64,000 nucleotides of DNA, taken from positions 124,001 to 188,000 of the forward strand of contig JBLDXI010000002.1 of assembly GCA_047495785.1 (NCBI GenBank). The letters are read 5' to 3'. The stretch comes from Lepidodermella squamata (Eukaryota; Gastrotricha). The notes below the pieces were generated by a model that worked only from the letters and a program-made list of their open reading frames with translations, had not been told where the DNA came from and did no database searches. The translations under genes were made by a program, and so were the position numbers. Positions 42,219 through 52,808 of this stretch are shown in pieces. Position 1 is the first letter of the stretch, and every line of letters starts with the position of its first letter.

Positions 42219-42825
42219 ATGCCTCGATACCAACAATATACTGCTGTGCGAATGATAGTAATACTCACGGAGTCGAGCGAATTTCAAAGGAAATATCCAA
42301 ATTCCACCCTCACCTACCACATCGTTCTCTACCAAGTGAAAAAACTGCGGAAATCCGGGGATTTAGAACATCATAAACAGCCAGGTCGTTCTCCAAGTGT
42401 TGCCACCGCTGACAATGAAAACTAAGTCTTTGAATTCATTGAATATAACTCGACGGCCCCGCTGACTGAAATATCGCGAATTTTGATTATCGGGAGAACA
42501 TCGATTCATAAAGTTTTATCCCTAAGCAATTTCCACTCTTACAAAATGGTGTTCACCCAGGCTCTGATTACCAGAAGATTAGCAGAAGCGGGTACATTTC
42601 CGCAACTCGCTTGTCGAAAAAGAGGCGGATGAGCTTGAACATTTTTGACAACAAATTCTTGTCGGCGATAAGGCGCTGATCCGCGTGAATGGCTACGTCA
42701 TAATAAGCAAAATGTTCGGTACTGGTCAAAGGCGGGCCCAAATCCTCGTGCGGTAATCGAGATGCAAATGATCAGAGCGCTGAGAGAGTAACGGTTTAGT
42801 GTGGCATATTGGGGGAAAGCGTGTT
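42219..42825 (+). pseudogene. Decayed mariner/Tc1-superfamily transposase
   Basis: Translation starts M-P-R-Y-Q-Q-Y-T-A-V and shows the amino helix-turn-helix part (F-Q-R-K-Y-P-N-S-T, L-R-K-S-G). After an in-frame TAA at 42423 comes a second helix-turn-helix (L-T-E-I-S-R...T-S-I-H-K-V-L) and S-Y-K-M-V-F-T-Q-A-L. In another frame follow D-K-A-L-I-R-V-N-G-Y-V and finally R-V-T-V-stop-C-G. These match the order of DUF4817-type mariner transposases common in arthropods (Y-x-x-x-x-V-Q-A-L, D-E-A-x-F-x-x-N-G-x-V-N, V-T-V-W-C-G). The catalytic core is broken by stops and frameshifts and the end is missing. It ends at the duplicated half-Ly6 fragment at about 42835. Confidence 0.75.
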
Positions 42826-42840
42826 CTGTTCAGGTTCAGT

Positions 42841-43464
42841 TCAGAAAATTCACGCATGAACTGCACCAAAGATCCTGCACATTTTATAATTTCAATTTTA
42901 AAATGTGAAGTTTTTTCTAATATTTTTCCGAATGACCTTTTAATGGTCTGACTTCGTCAATCCGGCAGGCCAATTCCTTAGTTGTAGCTCGTTCGATAAC
43001 GCAACAAGTCAGGGCCATTTTCACCTGATCGCCCATTTATGGTACTGTTTATGGCAAAAATGCTGCTTTGTCGTCAAATTATTCGAAATGCTAACTGGTA
43101 AGTTCACACCTGCAAGCAAAACCGGTTCAAATTATCCTGTATCGTATTTCACAAAATATGACGATTCGATTTCAGGATTGATTTTAATCATCTTTTTGGG
43201 GAATTTCAAAGCATATTAGAATTAAACCTTGGATATGGCCTCCGATTGAGCAGTTGATGACTTGCTCATTGGGGCAGCAGCGAATATTCAATTTCAAATG
43301 TTCGAATTTCTGCGTAGAACAATGCGACCCATGAGCAGTTGGACCTGATACTTTGCATAGACAATGAAAAATCCGGAAAATTAAACTATGTGGAAAATAT
43401 TACCAAACTGAGCGAATCTAACCGCGAAAAGAATGAGAATCAAATATACTAGGAGATAAATCAT
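42841..43464 (-). pseudogene. Truncated duplicate of the half-Ly6 gene
   Basis: A direct-orientation copy of 38150-38782 and its 5' flank to about 43670. The signal-peptide exon (ATG at 43464), its donor and the second exon are recognisable, with the same GCAAAG acceptor. The third exon has a 1-base deletion (CCCATTTATGG against CCCATTTCATGG) and a missing stretch near its start. The fourth exon is cut after about 38 bases at 42841, where mariner-derived sequence begins. The last exon is absent. Confidence 0.8.
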
Positions 43465-43919
43465 TGAATTTATTTGCACTTGGCAAGTGACCAGGTAGAG
43501 AATAGCCAACAGAGCGATAGCTTTTCAGCCGGTACTTTTCGACTAGACGGAAGTGTGACGGCGATTTGATCATTTCAGGATGTAATTTAGATCTCTCGAT
43601 AAACCGCAGGTCGACATTTCACGCGCTCGCACTGTAAGTGGCTATTACGGTAATAAATTGAAGGCGGCGAATTTCAAAGTAAAAAAAGATGAAAAGAAAT
43701 TATTCACCCTAATGCTTAACGCATGAATAATTGTACCGAAAAATATCTTAAATTTCGACTTTGAAAGTCTACAAAAATTTCAAAATTGAAAATTTCGATG
43801 ACTAATTAGAGGAATTCATTAAGAACTCCGATTGTTTTATCGCATTGGCTATTATCATTTTTATTCAATGCAGGACGATCGATATCTTTGTTGGAATTAT
43901 TGTCAACTTTGTCATTAAA

Positions 43920-44630
43920 TCATCTTTCATCTAGCAAGAATCGCCCTCTCCTTTTAACATTTTCATCCCAAACAACGTAATCGCCGTCATTAAAGTGCCG
44001 TAATTTCGAAAACACGTCTCGCATCGCAGACTTTTCATCCGGAGTTGGCAGCCAGACAAAGAGAGGCAGCGATTCCGCGAATTCCATTTGCTCCTGTTCG
44101 CTTGCGCCCAGCATTTCGGCAAGTTGCCGACCGAGTAAAGCATTCGACTGGCTTGACGACCGGCCTTCGGCGCCAGATCGTTTACCCGTAATTGCCTCGA
44201 GCCTAACGGCTGAATCTGATCCTTGCAACAGCGAATTTCGTTGCTTCTTCACCTCCGGGTTAAAGAATTCGTAAACGTCAACGGCTATCTTCCATACTCC
44301 ATAAGCAACCGCCCCGTAAATTAGCGTGAGCACTATACCGATGAAGATCTCAGATGGGCCTGAATGTTTGATGAAACTCTTCAGTTCAGCTTTTTTCAGA
44401 CTGAAAACGCCCGGCTTTGGGGGCTTGGCTACAGGGTTAACCAGCTGAATCTGGGAACCTTTTGCCGTATTTCTCAAAGTTGCCGCATCGAATCTGGCTT
44501 GCCGGCGTTGCAGCTTGCGCGATAGCAGTGGCAAAGATATTCGGGCTTCATACAATGGCAGAAGTACGTTCTGGCACAGAAGGGCGATGGAAATCGTAGA
44601 TGCGGCTGCTGTCATCCGACCGTTAGCCAT
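43920..44630 (-). CDS. Signal-peptide, one-TM protein of unknown family, copy A
   Basis: Single exon, 236 residues. The hydrophobic amino end (S-T-I-S-I-A-L-L-C-Q-N-V-L-L) looks like a signal peptide and is followed by basic R-K-L-Q-R-R-Q sites. A membrane helix is at about 95-117 and the carboxyl domain is 115 residues. It is paralogous to 45151-45843. Shared positions include the order L-P-x(n)-R-R-Q-A, L-G-R-Q-L-x-E, A-E-S-x-P-x-F-V and P-T-P-D, then D-Y-x(n)-G-R-x-L. The dibasic sites suggest proprotein cleavage. I do not recognise the family and infer no function. Confidence 0.7.
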   Translation of the reverse strand: MANGRMTAAASTISIALLCQNVLLPLYEARISLPLLSRKLQRRQARFDAATLRNTAKGSQIQLVNPVAKPPKPGVFSLKKAELKSFIKHSGPSEIFIGIVLTLIYGAVAYGVWKIAVDVYEFFNPEVKKQRNSLLQGSDSAVRLEAITGKRSGAEGRSSSQSNALLGRQLAEMLGASEQEQMEFAESLPLFVWLPTPDEKSAMRDVFSKLRHFNDGDYVVWDENVKRRGRFLLDER

Positions 44631-44820
44631 TCCCTTGAAGCTTCGCAGGAAATTCGCTATGAACCTTAGTTTGGAAATAAGTTAAGCTGGATTTTTCAAA
44701 GTTTTTATTGCCAATAAAAAGCTTGACAGAATGTCGAAAATTGAATTAATGATGAAACCATTCACGATTGAAGCCAAAGCTAAAGGGATCTAACCAGCAT
44801 TTCACTCTAGTTTTGTTGCC

Positions 44821-45009
44821 TCACTTGATAAGATATTCAACAGCCATATCTTTGTAAAACAAGAATTTGTCAATGCCAGCGGCTACTGAATCCGGAGAAG
44901 GGAGCTGCACAAAGCTAGGCTGAGATTCATCATAACGCCTTGCTTCTTCTTCCGAGATTCCGAGAGCTTTGTTGAGTTGACGACCGAGAACTTCAACCGA
45001 GAACTTCAA
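44821..45009 (-). pseudogene. C-terminal relic of the one-TM family
   Basis: Reads V-L-G-R-Q-L-N-K-A-L-G-I-S-E-E-E-A-R-R-Y, then S-F-V-Q-L-P-S-P-D. This equals the carboxyl domain of its two neighbours, but there is no amino half, and the end is shortened before the G-R-x-L motif. It lies between the two intact copies, as expected for a decayed tandem duplicate. Confidence 0.75.
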
Positions 45010-45150
45010 GTTTCAGTTTCAGCTTCAAATATTCTTCGATGCTTGGGAAGCCCTTATAGGTTTGGTTTAAACAGAAGAAATCATAAATCATCCAATTTAT
45101 TACAAAATTTGGAATCTATTTGTTTTATTAGTTCACATTGATTATTGATT

Positions 45151-45843
45151 TTATTCATTTTCCTCAATAAGCAGACGCCCAGTCAATTGAACGTTATCAT
45201 CCGTGATAGCATAATCTTTCGACACATCTTTAACCTTCAAAAATGTGTCATTCTTTGCAGATTCTTTATCCGGCGTTGGTATTGGGACGAAGATAGGCCG
45301 AGATTCTGCGTAACTCCTAGCGTCTTCCTCACTAATCCCCATCGCTTCGTTGAGTTGGCGTCCGAGCACTTCGTCTGAGTCCATACTAGATCGCCCTTCA
45401 ACATTCGACTGCGAACCTGCAAGAGCGCCCAAACGTGCCGCACGATCATGTGCTTCGCTCTTGGCTTTATTTTCCCCCAGATTCGAGATGACTTGGTAGC
45501 CTTTGATCGCAATGTACGAGACTGCCACTACAAAAAGGGCTTCCATTATGAGGCCGAGGCCATATTTTTTCCATCCGCCGTGAGCCTTCGCCGCAGCATT
45601 CATGGTCTTGATACTCCCTTGGACAGCTGAGTTATCATAGAAATGACTTTTGGCCATCTTTGCTCCTGTGGAGAAGAATGTCTTTGTCTTTGTAAGACTT
45701 TTCTTGAAAAAGCCCATATCAGCCTGCCGTTTCTCGAGACGTTTTCTGGTAGGTAATTGATTAAGCCGGTAGGCTTCATGGATTGGCACTAAGATCAGCT
45801 GGCTGATGAGTGCCAGCGAAAAGATACTGGCAAAACGCTTCAT
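45151..45843 (-). CDS. Signal-peptide, one-TM protein of unknown family, copy B
   Basis: Single exon, 230 residues. It has a signal peptide (M-K-R-F-A-S-I-F-S-L-A-L-I-S-Q-L-I-L), a basic T-R-K-R-L-E-K-R-Q segment at 32-40, a membrane helix at about 95-119 and the same carboxyl domain as copy A (V-L-G-R-Q-L-N-E-A-M-G-I-S-E-E-D). The two copies agree better in this domain than in the amino half, so it is probably the functional part. No known domain was recognised. Confidence 0.75.
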   Translation of the reverse strand: MKRFASIFSLALISQLILVPIHEAYRLNQLPTRKRLEKRQADMGFFKKSLTKTKTFFSTGAKMAKSHFYDNSAVQGSIKTMNAAAKAHGGWKKYGLGLIMEALFVVAVSYIAIKGYQVISNLGENKAKSEAHDRAARLGALAGSQSNVEGRSSMDSDEVLGRQLNEAMGISEEDARSYAESRPIFVPIPTPDKESAKNDTFLKVKDVSKDYAITDDNVQLTGRLLIEENE

Positions 45844-46051
45844 TCCACTGTCTTAAGGATTTATGAAGCAAAAGTCTTATGATCGCAATTTAAAAGATTA
45901 AGTTGGGTCTTTTAAGTTTCCAGCATAACACCTTTTATAAATTTTTTTTGCTTAATGTTTTCTCAATTTCCCATTAGTTTATACTAACAATCGGGCAATA
46001 CTAAGAGTAAGCTTTTATTTATGCCCGATTCTCATTATTCAATCCTTCGTG

Positions 46052-46963
46052 TTAGTTTTCATTCGCGATTGTGGTTTCTTCTAGGTACGGCTCCACAGTA
46101 TAGTAATCCATCGATAGATCTAAAAGACAATAGAAAGATAATGTAATGAAAACAATATATTGAAAATTTGAAAATGAATGTGATATTGTCCTACTTCCCC
46201 CCTCAATCTCTCCGCGGATAAATTGGTGTCCTTAAATCTAAATGTTGACCTACAATTCGTGGCTAATTCAACAAAATACACCATAAAAATGACTATTCTT
46301 AGTTACACTAAATATACTTTCGAGTTTTAGGAAGGAAAGGATACTGAATGCTGACTGCTGATTTTCACAAAGGGATTTCAGTTGTAGTTACCTGCTGTAG
46401 TGGTATTCAACGGTGCAGAAATAGCTGCAAAGCCTTTAGATTTTCTCGTTTCAAGAGAAGTTTTAACAGTACTCTCATTTATAGTAGCAGTAGTAGTCGA
46501 TGTCTCTCGAGTCGTTGACCGAGGTCGGTTGGTGATAACAGGCCTAACAACCGGCGCTTTGTACCGCTCAATGTCGCACTTCTGATCTTGGTAATTCGCA
46601 CAGCATGACACTGACATAACCATCATGCCGGTATCCAGGTAGATTTTCGAGCAATCATCCGTGCACGACTGCAACCTGGTCACACTTGGCTCCGTTGAAC
46701 TAGGCGATTGCATGGTTTGAATCATTCGAACGCAGATTTGGTTCTCAGGGCATTTTTGAAGTTCGGGCGAAGTCCAATTTTCGCTACAAGAAACTTTTTC
46801 ACTGCAAATGTAGCATTCAGCTGGGCTAGTCTGACTGCTGTTGCCTTGACAGAACCCCTCTATCACAATCGCTATTGGGAAGGATATTAAAAAAAATCTA
46901 ACAAGAAAAATCCGACTTATTACCAAGAAGAAGAACTATGTCGTAAAATGTGATTAGTGCCAT
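46052..46963 (-). CDS. Secreted Ly6-like protein (three exons)
   Basis: Exons 46963-46924, 46871-46392 and 46119-46052 join in frame (phase-1 introns of 52 and 272 nt) to 195 residues. Exon 1 gives M-A-L-I-T-F-Y-D-I-V-L-L-L and completes a signal peptide with exon 2; a start inside the first intron is possible but lacks paralog support. The domain runs from E-C-Y-I-C through E-N-W-T-S-P-E-L-Q-K-C-P, I-C-V-R and C-x3-C to C-C-x7-C, ten cysteines. A Thr-rich linker and a short acidic tail ending A-N-E-N follow. If the last splice is not used the protein ends G-N-Y-N at 46378. It is related to the genes at 28751 and 51625. Confidence 0.75.
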
Positions 46964-47464
46964 GTTACTCAAACCTCGTTTCTGCCGTTGATCGGCTAAA
47001 ATGTATTTATTCTAAGCTATAGCGAGGCGTATAAGCACGATGCTACACGATGCTACGTGTGGCGTTGAAATGTTGTCGTGCTAAAAAAAACAATGAAGGA
47101 GGATCGTTGCAGCTCTTTTGAAATTTTCAGTTGAATTTCTGTGCCAGCAACTTCACGAAGGCCACTTATCCACCCCTTATCAACGTTTCAAATTTAAGGT
47201 TTCCATTGGCATCTTAATGGCTTTCCATTGGTTTTCCATTATAACTTCCATTCACAGTGGGGGTTTCTATTGTGCCCACGCGCTTGATTGTAATGTGTGA
47301 AAAAAACAAGTTCCTGCGGTTTTATTATAACAATAAGCGCTAAAACCGCCTGGGGACACAACATGGTATCGATCGCTCGAAAACACGAATAATCATAGCC
47401 GCTGTAAACAAAGAGACAATAGGCGCAATAAAGTAGTTCTAACTAAGTTTGTACCCCCTCAAAC
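46964..47464. other. Intergenic between divergent Ly6 and GPCR genes
   Basis: About 500 bp shared as upstream region by the minus-strand Ly6 gene and the plus-strand GPCR. No clear promoter motif was seen. Confidence 0.4.
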
Positions 47465-48601
47465 ATGGATGGATGCTTCCGACTCATTGAACCAGAATCT
47501 GCCATTAACCAATCTTGGCATTGTTCAGCTGAATTAGAGCCCAAGGAAAGCAAATGCGGTTATTCCTTCATTCACCAGCTAAATCGAACAAGCCCTGGCT
47601 GTGGTGTCTTGGAATTGTTTGTCGGCGTTTTCATAGCTTTAATGAGCTTTCCAGCGAATTATATCACTTGGAGAAATTTCAAAGCCGTCAACTTGCCCAT
47701 AGATCTCATGCTGCTGATCGGCTGCTTCGTTGGCTGCAACATTTTCTACACTACATTTGGTGTACTTTTCAGCTTGCAAAGGTATAAGAAGCTGTAAATT
47801 CCATAGGTATTTCTTAAAATCTGAATTTAGGACTCGAGCTTTCTCGGCTTCAAATTTCTTCATTTGCAAATTTTCGTCCGTGATTTTAAACTCGATTCTT
47901 GCGATAAATCTCCACGTTCAGGCATTCGTCGCTTTCCAGAGAAACGCATCGCTTTTAACGTTATTGAATCGAGAATCAAACCAGATTACTGACAGGCGTA
48001 GATTTTTGGGGTTCCTATGCTCTATGGTTGCAGTTTCTTTGTTAATCGCCGCAATTTATTCGATCGACTACTTCAGGAATGATTCGATACTGCTAACGCC
48101 TGATGTTTGTATGTACATACCAAGAACCGATAGCAGTATTGGCGGGTTTTTCTCAAAGTCAACAATCGCTTTACCTCTTCTCGTAATTGTCTCCAGTTAC
48201 GTGTAGGTTGAGTCTTGAAATGTCTCGATAAATCCTGATTAATCATGTTTTCCAGGTACCTTAGCTGCAGTATGCAGAGCTTCGACCTCAAAAGTTCTGC
48301 CTCATCTTGGTTTCTACCAGTTTCAAGCCGTCGTAGTCGGAAGCACGAGACATTTCTCACCCTGCTTATGGTCTTAACAGCTCTCGAATTAATCGTATCC
48401 CTCATCCCAATGACTTTCGTGAATTATCTGGTTCAAATGATGGCTGCGAAGAAGGATTGCCGTCTGCAATCGAACGCATTTTACTACGCTCATTTGCTTC
48501 AGATGCTTGATCGAACTGTTAATCCGTTATGGGCCAGTTTTGCTATGAAATGGTTCGTCGAAGGAGGACCAAGTTGCAAAAACTGCGTAACCAAACTGTG
48601 A
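47465..48601 (+). CDS. Orphan rhodopsin-like GPCR A (three exons)
   Basis: Exons 47465-47781, 47831-48202 and 48256-48601, with phase-2 introns of 49 and 53 nt, give 344 residues. The amino end has N-Q-S-W-x-C followed by a C near 32 and a conserved C-G just before TM1, as in paralogs B and C. TM3 is followed by F-V-A-F-Q-R-N in place of D-R-Y. TM6 follows a basic R-R-S-R-K-H-E-T-F-L segment, and TM7 has R-T-V-N-P-L-W-A. AATAAA lies at 48610. It is the most diverged of the three receptors. The ligand is unknown. Confidence 0.8.
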
Positions 48602-48866
48602 TTCTACGCAATAAAAATGAATTTTCTTAGAAAAAACTCCCAAATATCAGAGATGTGTTAGACCTCAAGTAACATTGAAGAGTGAACTTTTGGTGAGTTT
48701 AAGTAATTTATCCAGCGAAATAAAGCTCGATTTACGGCTATATTTTTAGGGTCAACAAATCGGGAAAAATGATTTTATTGTCCCGTGTGTTAAAGAGGAT
48801 TTCCGGGACAATATTCCGAAAAGTATTTCAATGTTGAGAAAAGGTATGACTAATTGGGGATAGTTT

Positions 48867-49224
48867 TCAGTCGTCAATGTGCATTAGAGCTATGCGGCCG
48901 TTGCCCTTCCTGCCGTGCGACTTCCCAAGAACGATTTGCTCACACATGGCTTTCGATCTATGCATCTGAATGCAATCGTCAAGGCGCTGCCGTGATTGCC
49001 GCTCGTCTATTGATTTCACCAAACTTGACAAGGTGCCATGATTTCCACTAGACAGCTTCTGCATCAATGTATTTCCTACAGAAATAAGAAATTATCACAG
49101 AACCTGAGGGGAAAACAATGAGTTTACGTAATTCTGCCCTATCCTGTTCGGTTGTTGCCAAACAGTTAACGGCAACTAAGACGGCAATCGAGGCTATTGT
49201 TATGGCTTTTTGCAATGTAAGCAT
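48867..49224 (-). CDS. Small secreted peptide precursor candidate (two exons)
   Basis: Exon 1 is 49224-49128 and exon 2 is 49075-48867, with a 52-nt phase-1 intron; the joined protein has 101 residues. The signal peptide is M-L-T-L-Q-K-A-I-T-I-A-S-I-A-V-L-V-A-V-N. The rest is hydrophilic with only two cysteines (D-D-C-I-Q-M-H-R-S-K-A-M-C), followed by G-K and G-R-K sites typical of peptide-hormone processing and amidation. It lies between two GPCR genes. A cyclic neuropeptide-like product is an inference; it matches no family I can name. An alternative donor would leave a 28-nt intron, which is less likely. Confidence 0.55.
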
Positions 49225-50135
49225 TGTCCGGGACTTGTGATTTAAAGACAACTAGGGTGATTTTTATACTAAACCAGACGGCAAATGCCATCCGCCCACG
49301 AAAATATACCATTTATTCCCCGTGCGATTCCTGTCAAATATTGGCGTTCATTCATGCATCCTGTTTTGTTATTCATAAATTACGACCCCATTACCATACA
49401 GATTTGGTGATCGATTCTGTCATTGGATGAACACGCCAAAATTACGAATATTAATAATGGGTTTTAATCCAGGATAAAATCAAAGGAAAATGCGTAAAAG
49501 CAATCCAGACTACGCCTACTCACGAAGATTTTGGTACAAATCATTTAATGCTCCAACTCCTTTCCCAATCCTCAAGGGCTGAAGAATTTCTGGTACAGGA
49601 CTCAGCTTTGAAGAAGTTGCGTTGAATTCGGAATTTACTGCTTATTAACTTCGTTTCGAAATCACAATTCGATGTATTAGGAGTCCACGGTGATTCCGAA
49701 CTGAATCCTGGATACTTATTCCAATTTTAAAATTTTCATAGTCCATTATCAGTAGAAAATACCATTATAACCTACTTTTCACTATTTGTCACATCTCGAG
49801 GCAATATGGCATTATTTTACACGCAGGAGAAAATTATATGATGTTAAATTTAGTTTCACATCACCGGAGGCCATCTGTCATGCAATAAAGCCAACAACTA
49901 TCAGCCGCCTTATCAAATTTTCACATACGCTCGATGCCACATGAGCTAAATCCCTAATGGAATGGCGCATGGCGACTGCGATCGATAAATTAAGCGGAAA
50001 AATCTAAAATAGCACATACTAACAGGCTGCAAAACGCATTATTTAATAAAGAATGATGCTTTTACCACACCCCCAATCAATCTGATTAGTTACGCGAAGT
50101 TTTTTTCATAAAAAAGCTCAAGAAAAATTCAACAC
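49225..50135. other. Intergenic upstream of GPCR B
   Basis: No gene, repeat or RNA recognised. Confidence 0.4.
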
Positions 50136-51590
50136 ATGGAAACATGCTTCTCGCTTTTCGCCGAGAAATCAGCGGTTAACCAGTCTTGGTTTTGCTCGCC
50201 AGAGCTCAACGATACCAAGTTCAAATGCGTTTTCTCCTACGTGAATCAGCTTGAAAGATCAGACCAGTTATGCGGTTGCCTCGAGGCAACAATCGGCGTT
50301 GGCTTGGGCCTGATGAGCTACCCGTTGAACATCATGGCTGTTCAAAACTTCAAGGATAGGAAGGTCAGTTCTGATTTCCTGCTGCTGGCAACTAGCTTGG
50401 CTATCTGCAATGTGATTTACTGCACACTTGGCTCACTTCTAAGCTTACAAAGGTAATTCCTGAGTAAGGAAAGGTTTTAAGATTGAGGTTCCTAATACTT
50501 TCTAGAATCGAGAGTTTGATGGTTGTAAGTTCGTTCCTATGCCAACTTGGCGCTGTTGGAATTAATGGAACGCTGACGGTTTCAATTTACATTTTCGCTC
50601 TAATCAGCATTCAGCGGAACGTTTACCTGCAATCGCTCAGTACAGCGAATATGAAGGAAGCGATCAAGTTTCGAACGCACGTTTTCCGAGCCGCTGTCCT
50701 GGTTATTCCAGTTGTCATACTGTCAATATACGTCCTGCAGCATATGGTCGCTGGGACGATTCGAGCCGTTTCGCATGGAGATACAAGTGTTTGCGTGACA
50801 ATCTCCAACAGGCAGATTTTTCTCGGAATTCCGTTCAGCATTGTCTTCGCTGCTGTAATTATGGGGTTTCCGCTTATTACAATCACTTTTAACTATTGGT
50901 AAGTTACACTGGTTACGTTCAAAATTCAATTTCCTGAATGCGTATATTTTTGCTTTGCAAACAAATTGAAAAATCGTCGAAAAAATTCGAAAAATTGGGC
51001 GACTATGGGGAAGGTATGGGGAACTATGGGGAAGGTATGGGGAACCATGAGTAACTATGGGTAACTATGGGGAACTATGGGGAACTATGGGGAACTATGG
51101 GGAACTATGGGGATGCCATTTTTGAGGAATGGGGAAATTTGTGTGAATTGTTTTAATTTTTTTGTTTTCATCCAGTTGTATGTGGGCTTTCATCCACCGA
51201 AACGGTAAAGCTTTTCTAGCGGGCGATGCTATCACATCGAGAAGAATCAGACGTCGCGAAAAGTTCCTTGCTTTCCTAATGACGATATCCGTGATTGAGT
51301 TCACCATCCTACTGCTGCCCCTGGTCACGTCCTTCCTGCTGATCTATCACTACAGTGAGACAGAAGACTGGCGCATGCAGTCGACCGTGACTGTCTACGG
51401 CCATTTTCTTCAAATGTTCGACAGTGCGATCAACCCGTATTGGACGAGTGTCATTATGACGCGGCACGTCCACAGCCGGCCGAGTTTACGCAGCCTGTTG
51501 CCGAAAAATTCGACGAGAAGCAACTCAGAGGCAGATGTGGCGCAGGGCCTCAAGAAGACTGAGTCATTTTTAATGGCGGAAAATCAGTAG
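50136..51590 (+). CDS. Orphan rhodopsin-like GPCR B (three exons)
   Basis: Exons 50136-50452, 50506-50898 and 51176-51590 (phase-2 introns) give 374 residues. The start M-E-T-C-F aligns with M-E-Q-C-F of paralog C. The N-Q-S-W-F-C motif is followed by seven membrane segments. TM3 ends A-L-I-S-I-Q-R-N in the D-R-Y position, TM5 ends with a cysteine pair at the exon 2/3 border, I-R-R-R-E-K-F-L precedes TM6, and TM7 reads S-A-I-N-P-Y-W-T-S-V, close to the N-P-x-x-Y motif. AATAAA at 51592 starts one base after the stop. The 3' end faces the Ly6 gene 35 bp away. Confidence 0.85.
51000..51117. repeat. Minisatellite of ~10-bp unit in GPCR B intron 2
   Basis: Tandem copies of GGGGAACTAT with variants (GGGGAAGGTAT, GGGTAACTAT, GAGTAACTAT), about eleven units. 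It makes this intron (277 nt) longer than its counterparts. Confidence 0.85.
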
Positions 51591-51624
51591 AAATAAATCA
51601 CGTCACTGTGACATAAGGTTTTTG

Positions 51625-52122
51625 TTATTCAAACCAATCTTCGTAAATTGGCTCATCATTTGTGTTTTGAGTAGTTGTTGGGACCTTTGAGGTCGAAGTT
51701 GCGATAGGGTGGCTCGTAATCTCGCAATTGTTGTCCTTGTAATCCACACAGCACGTGACCGTGGAGTTAAGGAACTGCGATACCAGCTTCGATTTCGTGC
51801 ATTGGGGTGAGCAGGAACTTGAGTATTCAACTGGTTTGCCGTTGAAACGCCACTCGGGCGACACTGAGCGATACTCGCGCTTGCAGACGTGATCTGGCGG
51901 GCAACTTTCAAGCTGCGGCGAGGTCCAATCTTCTAAGCAGCTTCCGTTGCATTTGTAGCACTGAATAGAACGAGTTTGTCCAACTTTTCCTGTGGGTGCC
52001 GTTAACGACCATCCTGATAACACGAAAACATAATTCGAAATTCAGTGTAATTAAAGGGAATCAAACAAACCAAAGAGGAATACTGATCCAAACAGTAGGA
52101 TCGAAAGCCTAAGCGAAACCAT
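51625..52122 (-). CDS. Secreted Ly6-like protein (two exons)
   Basis: Exon 1 is 52122-52071 (signal peptide M-V-S-L-R-L-S-I-L-L-F-G-S-V-F-L-F) and exon 2 is 52013-51625, with a 57-nt phase-1 intron; 146 residues. The domain runs I-Q-C-Y-K-C, E-D-W-T-S-P-Q-L-E-S-C-P-P, V-C-K-R, C-S-P-Q-C, then C-C-x7-C: ten cysteines, closest in layout to the genes at 28751 and 46052. A Thr-rich tail ends in acidic E-D-W-F-E; no hydrophobic tail, so probably secreted. It overlaps the 3' region of GPCR B in a tail-to-tail arrangement. Confidence 0.8.
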
Positions 52123-52808
52123 TTTCCAAGATTTTGAACAGACTGGCAAATGGTGGGATTAAGTAGAATGGGCATTGTGATGGAGGTTGATCCTTCTTGC
52201 TTTTAATCAGGGTTTAAACGCCTCGGCGGTCTAAGACGCTCATTACCTATGAGTGATGTCATAATCTTAGCAATTTACTGCTTTTCATTATTATTTGGCT
52301 TTAAAGCTGCCTGCCTATTGCGCACGTTTGGCAAAAAAATATGTAATTGCATCAGTAAAGGCCATAAAAAGTTCGTTAGGTCTCCATTATGAGTTCTGAG
52401 ATCTGAGGTCTGAGATGCCCTTGAACCAGAGAAATTGCCAATCGAAAGATGATTCTACAGGATTCTCCTGGGTAGCTTGGAAATTTCGGAAAACACATAT
52501 TTTTCTACAACGATCGAATATGATAAAAATCATGAGAATTCGAAACACAATCAGAAAATTGAGATGAGGATGCGAAATATAATTAATTCTTCGTTCTTCT
52601 CACAATGCACCTCTAAAAATGCTGATCCTAAATGAGAAAATAATTCACATCGGGTACAATCTAATCTGTGACAGGAGTATCAAACTGAAGCATGTGTCTG
52701 GAAAAGTAAAGCCTCATGAAACGTGACCAGAATTGATTCGAAAAATCATTAAATAATTTTAGAAATGTGCACTTCTCGCATTTGGAATGTTTTAAGCACC
52801 ATTGAAAC
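52123..52808. other. Intergenic, no gene recognised
   Basis: Divergent upstream region between the Ly6 gene and the Lys-rich gene; nothing further seen. Confidence 0.4.

Noticed and set aside
46378-46926. Single-exon reading of the middle Ly6-like gene starting M-V-I-S-R-I-F
   Set aside because: The start lies within a 52-nt GT-AG intron; the spliced start at 46963 keeps the phase-1 signal-peptide exon seen in both paralogs.
47118-47300. Frame starting M-K-F-S-V-E-F-L-C-Q-Q-L, resembling the one-TM family relic
   Set aside because: Similarity is limited to about 15 codons and then ends; no signal peptide, no P-T-P-D motif. Probably chance or an unrecognisably short relic.
49048-49251. Unspliced reading of the small secreted precursor ending D-A-E-A-V
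   Set aside because: A 52-nt GT-AG intron in phase 1 gives a longer coherent protein, matching the intron size typical of this window.
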